In this document: positions 1-6,180 of the stretch, in pieces
Layout of the letters: the number at the start of each line of letters is the position of its first letter
Position numbering within the stretch: the first letter of the stretch is position 1
Assembly: GCA_023488865.1 (NCBI GenBank)
Contig: JAMDDG010000154.1
Location: 1-8,220 of the forward strand
Direction of reading: 5' to 3'
DNA from: Bacteroidota bacterium
GTDB lineage: Bacteria > Bacteroidota > Bacteroidia > Bacteroidales > Prolixibacteraceae
Length of the DNA: 8,220 nt
Program-made: the position numbers and the translations under genes
The notes under the pieces: generated by a model
The model's input: only the letters and a program-made list of their open reading frames with translations
Database searches by the model: none
Told to the model about the DNA's origin: nothing

Positions 1-17
1 AAGGATGGCCTTTTTTT
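1..17. terminator. Possible intrinsic terminator remnant at window edge
   Basis: AAGG (1-4) and CCTT (9-12) can pair around the loop ATGG, and the right arm runs directly into a seven-T tract (11-17). If A residues precede base 1 the stem would lengthen into the A-run/GG...CC/T-run form of a bidirectional terminator, which would end a gene left of the window. Only four base pairs are visible, so this is tentative. Confidence 0.3.
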
Positions 18-20
18 GTT

Positions 21-55
21 ATTTTCGATTGCGGATTTTCGATTTTAGATTGCCG
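21..55 (+). repeat. Degenerate tandem 7-bp repeat array (left arm)
   Basis: Five consecutive heptamers can be read: ATTTTCG, ATTGCGG, ATTTTCG, ATTTTAG, ATTGCCG. All begin with ATT and four of the five end in G preceded by C or A in a constrained pattern. The same kind of unit, on the opposite strand, forms the array at 185-205, so the two arrays are inverted with respect to each other. Confidence 0.6.
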
Positions 56-71
56 GTCCTTGAAGATTCGG

Positions 72-92
72 TTCCTGAGCCTGTCGAAGGGG
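72..92. repeat. Palindromic intergenic element, copy 1
   Basis: The core GAGCCTGTCGA (77-87) is flanked by arms T72-T73-C74-C75-T76 and A88-G89-G90-G91-G92, which pair through T-A, C-G, C-G and two G-U pairs. GA (77-78) and TC (84-85) can also pair, leaving a GA bulge. It matches copy 2 at 149-169 in 10 of 11 core positions. It resembles the dispersed CCTGAGC-TTGTCGAAGG type of intergenic palindrome that I recall from many bacterial genomes; that resemblance is from memory. Confidence 0.6.
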
Positions 93-122
93 CGAGGGGG
101 CGAAGGGGGCGAAGGGGCGAGG
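89..122 (+). repeat. GGGGCGA(A) tandem repeat, G-quadruplex-like
   Basis: Four G runs (89-92, 96-100, 105-109, 114-117) are separated by CGA, CGAA and CGAA, and a further CGAGG follows at 118-122. The unit looks like an expansion of the GTCGAAGGGG end of the palindromic element just to the left, as would arise by replication slippage. Four runs of at least four G with loops of 3-4 bases satisfy the usual pattern for an intramolecular G-quadruplex on the + strand, that is, in the non-template strand of the downstream genes. Confidence 0.6.
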
Positions 123-148
123 TACTAAATTGCGACTCCATGGACCGG

Positions 149-169
149 TCCCCGAGCTTGTCGAGGGGA
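149..169. repeat. Palindromic intergenic element, copy 2
   Basis: Core GAGCTTGTCGA (154-164) sits between TCCCC (149-153) and GGGGA (165-169), giving a perfect five-pair stem plus the inner GA/TC pairing. Relative to copy 1 the pair next to the core changes from T-A to C-G, and two G-U pairs become C-G and T-A. Pairing is thus kept while the bases change. A perfect 10-bp palindrome, GGACCGGTCC (142-151), overlaps its left edge. Confidence 0.6.
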
Positions 170-184
170 TCGAATCCTCATGGG

Positions 185-205
185 CCAAAATCCAAAATCC
201 AAAAT
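185..205 (-). repeat. Perfect tandem 7-bp repeat, three copies (right arm)
   Basis: CCAAAAT occurs three times without a mismatch (185-191, 192-198, 199-205). Read on the minus strand this is ATTTTGG x3, the same type of heptamer as the degenerate array at 21-55. A perfect short array can change copy number by slippage. It ends 100 bp before the ABC ATPase start codon. Confidence 0.75.
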
Positions 206-305
206 TTCATCCTGCATTTAAACCATTTACCTACTTGTCAGTCAAAGTTCTGTAATTATCAGTGAAAATGTCGACTAACAAGAATATACTTAAGAACAAT
301 CACTC

Positions 306-1202
306 ATGAAGATTGAGATCAAAGGGCTCAACAAAGTCTACCGCAATGGCAATCACGCGATTAAGGATGTGAACATGACCATCGAAAGCGGCATGTTCGG
401 TTTGCTGGGCCCCAACGGCGCCGGGAAATCTACCCTGATGAGGATCCTGGTAACTTTAATGAAACCCTCCTCCGGGCAGGTACTCGTGAACGGATTGGAC
501 CTGATGAAAGACCGAAAGGAGATTAGGTCAATGCTCGGATACCTCCCACAGGACTTTCGTTTTTTCACCAAACTTAAAACCTACGAATTTTTGGATTATG
601 CAGCCCGCCTGGCTGGCATAACCAATTCTAAGATCAGGAAAGATACGGTAGAAAAAATGTTGGAAGAAGTAGGGCTTTATGAAGCCAGGAACCGTTTTGC
701 CAACAACCTCTCCGGAGGTATGAAACGCCGGCTCGGTATTGCCCAGGCATTGATCGGCGATCCCAAACTGATCATCGTGGATGAACCGACCACCGGATTG
801 GATCCGGAAGAGCGGATCAGGTTCCGAAACCTGCTTACCCGGGTTAGCGACAAAGACGTTGTGATCATCCTTTCTACCCATATCGTCGGTGATATTTCCA
901 GTACCTGTACCGATATGGCGCTGATGAACAGAGGTGTTTTATCTTACAAAGGCTCACCCGAAAGACTGATTGAGTTTGCCAAAGACAATGTTTGGAAAAT
1001 CAAGGCTACCGAAACCGAGTATTTTGAGATACAGGAGAAATACCCGATTATCTCTTCCATTCCTTCGGAGGAAGGATGGGAAGTGCAGGTTGTTTCCAAA
1101 GAGATCAATGGATATCTGGGTGAAAGGATTGAACCGAACCTGGAGCATGCCTACGTTAATTTTATGGAAAACGAACTCAACCAGAAATGGATTGAGATAT
1201 AA
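306..1202 (+). CDS. ABC-2 type transporter ATP-binding protein
   Basis: This cytoplasmic ATPase energises the membrane protein encoded next. All nucleotide-binding motifs are intact in 298 residues: Walker A GPNGAGKST (35-43), Q-loop Gln82 in LPQD, signature LSGGM (135-139), Walker B LIIVDE (155-160) with catalytic Glu160, D-loop GLDP (164-167) and switch His192. After about residue 215 comes a C-terminal extension of the kind found in ABC-2 export ATPases, length typical for the family. The ATG at 306 begins MKIEIKGLNKVY, which aligns with the usual first beta strand, so the start is secure. The leader is A/T-rich with no Shine-Dalgarno sequence. The permease gene starts 43 bp downstream on the same strand, which supports a two-gene ABC unit. 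The substrate cannot be told from the ATPase. Confidence 0.95.
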   Translation: MKIEIKGLNKVYRNGNHAIKDVNMTIESGMFGLLGPNGAGKSTLMRILVTLMKPSSGQVLVNGLDLMKDRKEIRSMLGYLPQDFRFFTKLKTYEFLDYAARLAGITNSKIRKDTVEKMLEEVGLYEARNRFANNLSGGMKRRLGIAQALIGDPKLIIVDEPTTGLDPEERIRFRNLLTRVSDKDVVIILSTHIVGDISSTCTDMALMNRGVLSYKGSPERLIEFAKDNVWKIKATETEYFEIQEKYPIISSIPSEEGWEVQVVSKEINGYLGERIEPNLEHAYVNFMENELNQKWIEI

Positions 1203-1245
1203 GTCTTTTTTAAAGATTTAATCAGAAAAAATAAAACACCTGATA

Positions 1246-4200
1246 ATGAGAGCAATTCACAACATAATCGCGGTAGCAAAATACGAATCCAAGACCTTAT
1301 TCAGAAGTTGGTTCTTTCGTATTTTTTCCATTTTATCCTTAGTCTTTGTATTTTTTTACAATTTTATAACGCAGACAGGGATCGGCTGGCCCAATCAGGA
1401 CATGATTGCTTTGCCTTCCATGATTCCGTTCACCAATTTATACATCATCAACCTGGCGCAGGCAGTTATTGCCGTTTTCCTTGCTTCTGAATTTTTAAAA
1501 CAGGATAAAAAGCTGGATACCACAGAAGTGGTTTACATGCGGTCGATCACGAATGCAGATTATGTCATCGGCAAAACCCTCGGTAATATTTGGGTCTTTG
1601 TGATATTGAATTTGATCGCGTTGGGCATGGTTGCCGTTTTTAACCTCGCTTCACCCTATACGCGTTTTAATCTGCTTCCTTACATCTACTATTTCCTGCT
1701 GATCAGTTTGCCCACCCTGATTTTCATTATGGGCTTCTCCTTTTTCCTGATGTCTGTCATTAAAAATCAGGCAGTAACCTTCCTTGTATTGTTAGGCTAT
1801 ATTGCTGCAACCCTGTTTTATCTGCAGAATAAATTTCACTACATTTTTGATTACATGGCCTTTAAGTTGCCTATGACCTGGTCGGAGGTAGTTGGATTTT
1901 CATCTTTGAAAGAGATCCTGATACACAGGGGAATCTATTTTTTCCTGGGACTTGGGTTCATTGGGCTTACGATCTTGTTACTAAAGCGTTTATCGCAGTC
2001 CAAATTTGTCAAAGAGGTTGTTATCGCTTTCTCCGCTTTTTTCCTTGTTACAGGTGTAATCCTTGGATTCATCTACATCCGGAAGATTACGAACGAAGAG
2101 GACCACCGCAGTAAAATGCTGGAAATCAACAATCGCTATGCAGGGATGAAAGTTGTGCAGATTCAATCCTATAACATTGAACTTGAACATTTGGGCAATC
2201 AGATTGCGGTAACAGCAACCCTGAACATTAAAAATGCAGAAAAGGAAGCAATAAATGAATTTGTGCTCACTTTGAATCCCGGACTGGAAGTCCAACAACT
2301 TTCGGGCGCCCGATACACCAGGGAAATGCAGGTTCTCAAAATTCAACCTGAAAAAGCACTTCAACCAGGTGATTCATTGAAGATTAGTATTCAATACAAG
2401 GGAAAGATCGATGAATCTCTCTGTTACCTCGACCAAACCCCGCTGCAGCTCGAAGAATGGAAAAACAACCCGAATGGGGTAACGGACAAGAAACATGCGT
2501 TTGTCACACCTGATTATTTGTTGTTGACTCCCGAAAACCGTTGGTACCCAACAGCAGGGGTCAGCTACTCTTCCAAAGGGCTGAACTGGCTCACAACCCA
2601 ATTCTCACAATTCCAGCTAAGGGTCAAAGCGGCTAAAGGATTGACGGTTTTATCACAAGGGAAGAAAACGGAAGATACCAACGGAACAACCCTTTTTCAA
2701 CCCGAGCAGCCATTGACCCAAATATCGCTGGCAATTGGAAAATATCAGACCCGGTCCGTAACAGTTGACAATGTTAATTACACACTCAGTTTTTTCAATG
2801 GGCACAATACCTTTGACCCATACTTCAAGGTACTTACCGATTCCATCGTTCCTGTTATCAGGGATGTAAAGAGGTCGTGGGAAATCAGGATACACAGGGA
2901 ATACCCCTTCCAAAGGCTTCAGCTTATTGAAATTCCGGTTCAGTTCTGCTCTTTCAACCATGCCTGGAGCAGTGCGGAGGAGCAGGTCCAGCCTGAAACG
3001 GTTTATCTTGCCGAAGGCGGGTTCAAGATGAACGGGACGAATTTTGCAGCAGTAAAAAAAATGATGAAGAACCGAAACCATGACCATAATGACAACGAAA
3101 CAATCTCTCCCCGTGAAACCGAAGCCAATAATCTGAAGCGGTTTATCAACGATACATTTTTAAGCAGTAAAGTTGACCCATTTGGTTCTTTTCGCGGGAT
3201 CAGGATTGGAGGTGGCGGGCCAAACATCAACACAACCGATATTCCTAATCCCTACTTTATTTTTCCCAATTATTACAACTACCTTAATTTTATAGCTTCC
3301 CCTGCATATCCTATTACAAACAGGGTCGTTGAATCCTATCTCTCTAAAAGTGCAACGGAAGGTGGCAACATTTTTATTCGTACCATGATGGGGCTTTCAG
3401 GCGATGAAAAAGGAAATATCGCATTGCAAAACAGATCTTTTGCAGATATTCTTGAAAAACAAGAAAATTCTGATATTTTGAACAATGTCATTCAGACCAA
3501 AAGTGGTTTCCTCTTCGCCCTGATGAAAGGAGCTGTTGGTCCTGAAAAATTTGATGACTTTTTGCGTGGCTTTCTGGATGACCGTAAATTCAGGATAATT
3601 CAGGTAGAAGAGCTCAACCAGGAGATGCGAAGCAAATTCAACCTCGACCTTGATCAGTATTTGCCACAATGGTACACCTCCTCGTCACTGCCCGGTTACA
3701 TCCTTGTGGACACCAAAGCTTTTAAAATTCAAAAAGACAACCAGATCAAGACAGTAGTCTCCTTTATCCTTACCAATACAGAGAATATTTCCGGGGCGAT
3801 TACAGTTATGTTCAGGCTCGGCGGTTTTGGAGGAGGAGGAATGCGTAGAAGGGGCGGCGGCGGAGGCAGCGATGAAAACATCGAAAAGACGGTGGTCATC
3901 GGCGCTAAGGAGTCGAAACGTATTACCTTCCTGCTGAACAGGGACCCGAGGATGATGACAATAAACACTTATGCCTCCCACAATCTGCCCTCAACCATCT
4001 CACAAAGGTTCGACAAACTGGAGCTTGATCCGAAAGGGGAAGGTTCTGATAGTGAAGAAGTAATCCCTTACACGGATGGTTCAGAAACAAACGAAATTAT
4101 TGTTGATAATGAAGACAAGGGATTCAGACTGGAAGAACCTGTTTCAAAGAGTTTTATCAAAAAATTATTTACATCAGAAGTTCCGGACGATGAATTAAAA

Positions 4201-4617
4201 TACAAAGGGATGAATCTTTGGAACCCGCAGGCGGAATGGACCCTTACCTCCAACGAACAGTTTTATGGAAAACAGATACGTTCTGCCTATTACTGTAAAG
4301 GGGGCACAGGCGAGAGAAAAGCCATATGGAGTGTTCCAATTAAAGAAGGTGGCTATTACAAATTGTATGCCTACATCCCTAAAATCCGTATTAACTTCAG
4401 AGGTGGGGACAATCATCCCGATGAAGTTTATGAATTCATCGTCACCCATGACGATGGGGTCGATCATCCGCTTGTCAAAGCAGATCCCAGGGAAAGTACC
4501 TGGGTTGAAGTGGGAAGCTATCACTTTTCTTCCGACTCGGCCAAAATAGAACTTACCAATAACACAAAAGCCAGAATTGTCTTTGCAGACGCAGTAAAAC
4601 TCGTAAAGGAAAAATAA
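1246..4617 (+). CDS. ABC-2 permease fused to M1-peptidase-like and golvesin-like domains
   Basis: This 1123-residue protein is the membrane partner of the preceding ATPase. Hydrophobic segments lie near residues 22-42, 60-82, 112-134, 145-170, 174-194, 228-247 and 257-277; loops rich in Lys (84-110, 248-256) fit the cytoplasmic side, so seven passes place everything after residue 280 outside the cytoplasm. Residues about 300-500 resemble the M1 aminopeptidase N-terminal beta domain (LQPGDSLKISIQYKG at 372-386, NRWYP at 431-435). Residues 530-820 resemble its catalytic region, but no HExxH exists anywhere, so it is probably not a zinc peptidase. A Gly/Arg-rich loop follows (859-875). Residues about 990-1121 resemble the golvesin/xanthan-lyase C-terminal domain, ending in the hallmark VFADAVKLV. 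ABC-2/M1 fusions are known in Bacteroidota as I recall; the substrate is unknown. The gene starts with ATG after an A-rich leader. Confidence 0.85.
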   Translation: MRAIHNIIAVAKYESKTLFRSWFFRIFSILSLVFVFFYNFITQTGIGWPNQDMIALPSMIPFTNLYIINLAQAVIAVFLASEFLKQDKKLDTTEVVYMRSITNADYVIGKTLGNIWVFVILNLIALGMVAVFNLASPYTRFNLLPYIYYFLLISLPTLIFIMGFSFFLMSVIKNQAVTFLVLLGYIAATLFYLQNKFHYIFDYMAFKLPMTWSEVVGFSSLKEILIHRGIYFFLGLGFIGLTILLLKRLSQSKFVKEVVIAFSAFFLVTGVILGFIYIRKITNEEDHRSKMLEINNRYAGMKVVQIQSYNIELEHLGNQIAVTATLNIKNAEKEAINEFVLTLNPGLEVQQLSGARYTREMQVLKIQPEKALQPGDSLKISIQYKGKIDESLCYLDQTPLQLEEWKNNPNGVTDKKHAFVTPDYLLLTPENRWYPTAGVSYSSKGLNWLTTQFSQFQLRVKAAKGLTVLSQGKKTEDTNGTTLFQPEQPLTQISLAIGKYQTRSVTVDNVNYTLSFFNGHNTFDPYFKVLTDSIVPVIRDVKRSWEIRIHREYPFQRLQLIEIPVQFCSFNHAWSSAEEQVQPETVYLAEGGFKMNGTNFAAVKKMMKNRNHDHNDNETISPRETEANNLKRFINDTFLSSKVDPFGSFRGIRIGGGGPNINTTDIPNPYFIFPNYYNYLNFIASPAYPITNRVVESYLSKSATEGGNIFIRTMMGLSGDEKGNIALQNRSFADILEKQENSDILNNVIQTKSGFLFALMKGAVGPEKFDDFLRGFLDDRKFRIIQVEELNQEMRSKFNLDLDQYLPQWYTSSSLPGYILVDTKAFKIQKDNQIKTVVSFILTNTENISGAITVMFRLGGFGGGGMRRRGGGGGSDENIEKTVVIGAKESKRITFLLNRDPRMMTINTYASHNLPSTISQRFDKLELDPKGEGSDSEEVIPYTDGSETNEIIVDNEDKGFRLEEPVSKSFIKKLFTSEVPDDELKYKGMNLWNPQAEWTLTSNEQFYGKQIRSAYYCKGGTGERKAIWSVPIKEGGYYKLYAYIPKIRINFRGGDNHPDEVYEFIVTHDDGVDHPLVKADPRESTWVEVGSYHFSSDSAKIELTNNTKARIVFADAVKLVKEK

Positions 4618-4671
4618 AAAAGTCTATCATGCATATTCCAATTGGCCTTTAAAAAACAAATTATTCATCAT

Positions 4672-6159
4672 ATGAAAAAGATAACATCACTTGTGTTTTT
4701 AATGAGTTTGCTCCTTTTTTTTGGTTACAGATCCCAGGGACAAACAATCCTTACCCTTGAAAAAGCAATGGAAATCGCGGTTGTAAATAGTCCGAGCATC
4801 CAGGGTACTTTGCTCAACCTTCAAAGGACCACGGAATCTTTAAATGCGCAACGGGCCGGCCTGAAATCCAAATTTGCACTTAGTGTAAATCCGATCGATT
4901 ACAGCAATAGCAGGAAATTTGATAACCGTACCTCCTCATGGTTCACCAACAAATTGATCAATTCATCGGGAACTTTTAGGGTAGATCAGCCGATTCTTGC
5001 CACTAACGGAAAAATTTCGCTGGTAAATACGTTTGGCTGGCAATCTAATACCTCCGATGCCACCGGTAGACCTATCGTCAACAATGTTTTTTTGAATAAC
5101 CTTTATCTTAGTCTTTCGCAACCTCTTTTTACTTACAACCGTACCAAAGTTGCCCTGAAAACGCTGGAGCTGAACAATGAAAATGCCCAACTTAGTTATG
5201 CCATGCAAAGGTTAGCGTTGGAAAAAACTGTTTCGCAGCTTTTCTACAACGTCTATATGGCACAAATGAGCCTCTCCATCCGTCAGGATGAAAATGACAA
5301 CACGCAAAAAAGTTATGATATCATAAAAAACAAAGTAGATGCCGGTTTGGCAGCCAAAGAGCAGTTGTTCCAGGCCGCTGTTAACCTCGAAACGGCCAAA
5401 TCTAGCCTCGCCTCTGCCCGGGTTTCCCTGGAAAGTGCAAAAGACCAGTTCAAACAATACATCGGAATGGATATTTTTGAAGAGATTTCCGTGATTACAG
5501 ACGTTTCTGTCGCCCCGATCGAGGTGGACGGGAAAAAGGCCCTTGAACACGGTTTGGCTACCCGTATGGAACTTCGCCAGCGTCAGATCAGCATTGAGAA
5601 CTCCCAGTTTGACCTGATCGCCATTAAGGCACAAAATGAATTCAAGGGCGATTTGTCCCTTTCAATCGGTATGTCAGGCGATGACCCAACGCTAAAAAAC
5701 GTCTATGATAAACCCACACAGAGCCCGCATTACGGAATTACCTTTAACATCCCAATCTTTGACTGGGGCCAGCGAGCTGCGCAAATCAGGGCCCAAAATG
5801 CCGTTGTCAATACCCAGAAATTGAATTATTCCAATCAGGAAATCCAAATAAAAGTTGATATCAGACAGGTAATCAGGAATCTGAGTAATTTAAAAGATCA
5901 AATTTCAATTGCCCTTCAGAACCAGCAGAACTCTCAACTCACTTACGACATTAACCTCGAGAGGTTTAAAAACGGGGATTTAACGAGTATGGACCTGAAT
6001 CTTTACCAGGTACAGCTATCAAATAATAAGATGGCATATGCCCAGGCCCTGATCAATTACAAACTGGAACTACTGAACCTCAAAATTCAATCACTTTATG
6101 ACTTCACTACCAACCAACCGGTCATTCCTGAACAATATCTGAAAGCAAAAAATAATTAA
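4672..6159 (+). CDS. TolC-family outer membrane efflux protein
   Basis: Outer-membrane factor forming the exit duct of a tripartite efflux pump. The ATG at 4672 gives 495 residues and a clean signal peptide (MKK, hydrophobic 7-17, probable cleavage after SQG before Gln24); the in-frame TTG at 4642 would put ten polar residues ahead of it and is less likely. Two OEP repeats are evident. LSLSQPLFTYNRTKVALK (146-163) and ITFNIPIFDWGQRAAQIR (356-373) occupy matching places, as do the helical DAGLAAKEQLFQAAVNLETA (223-242) and NGDLTSMDLNLYQVQLSNNK (434-453). Length and duplication fit TolC. It lies 54 bp after the ABC permease and 21 bp before the adaptor, so it most likely serves the RND pump, though TolC proteins can be shared. 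Which TolC subfamily it belongs to is not clear. Confidence 0.93.
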   Translation: MKKITSLVFLMSLLLFFGYRSQGQTILTLEKAMEIAVVNSPSIQGTLLNLQRTTESLNAQRAGLKSKFALSVNPIDYSNSRKFDNRTSSWFTNKLINSSGTFRVDQPILATNGKISLVNTFGWQSNTSDATGRPIVNNVFLNNLYLSLSQPLFTYNRTKVALKTLELNNENAQLSYAMQRLALEKTVSQLFYNVYMAQMSLSIRQDENDNTQKSYDIIKNKVDAGLAAKEQLFQAAVNLETAKSSLASARVSLESAKDQFKQYIGMDIFEEISVITDVSVAPIEVDGKKALEHGLATRMELRQRQISIENSQFDLIAIKAQNEFKGDLSLSIGMSGDDPTLKNVYDKPTQSPHYGITFNIPIFDWGQRAAQIRAQNAVVNTQKLNYSNQEIQIKVDIRQVIRNLSNLKDQISIALQNQQNSQLTYDINLERFKNGDLTSMDLNLYQVQLSNNKMAYAQALINYKLELLNLKIQSLYDFTTNQPVIPEQYLKAKNN

Positions 6160-6180
6160 TCAATAGAAAATAATAATAAA

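Larger units (their letters stand above)
1..305. other. Non-coding intergenic region with composite repeats
   Basis: No credible gene lies here. The stretch is built of low-complexity and palindromic pieces: 7-bp repeats at 21-55, a palindromic element at 72-92, a G-run tract at 89-117, a second palindromic element at 149-169, and inverted 7-bp repeats at 185-205. From 208 to 305 I see ordinary A/T-rich leader sequence for the ABC ATPase gene, with no convincing promoter match. An open frame across 5-265 translates to Arg/Gly/Pro-rich sequence dictated by the repeats and resembles no protein I know. Confidence 0.75.

Noticed and set aside
21..205. CRISPR-like array
   Set aside because: The repeat units are 7 bp and directly adjacent with no unique spacers, and no cas gene is in the window.
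5..265. Open reading frame of 86 codons on the + strand in the leader region
   Set aside because: Its translation simply follows the heptamer, G-run and palindrome repeats, has no recognisable domain, and overlaps clearly non-coding structure.
221..305. Promoter for the ABC ATPase gene (TTGTCA at 235-240, TATACT at 285-290)
   Set aside because: The two hexamers are far too widely spaced to form one promoter, and no good match to the Bacteroidota TTTG / TAnnTTTG pattern is present.
528..881. Long antisense open frame opposite the ABC ATPase
   Set aside because: The + strand encodes every ABC motif in order; the minus frame is a shadow with no family resemblance.
4638..4647. Short palindrome CCAATTGG after the ABC permease gene
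   Set aside because: Eight bases with no loop or T-run; it is expected by chance and does not resemble a terminator.
4642..4671. Upstream TTG start for the TolC-family gene
   Set aside because: It would place MAFKKQIIHH before a textbook signal peptide; the ATG at 4672 starts directly with MKK and is the better choice.
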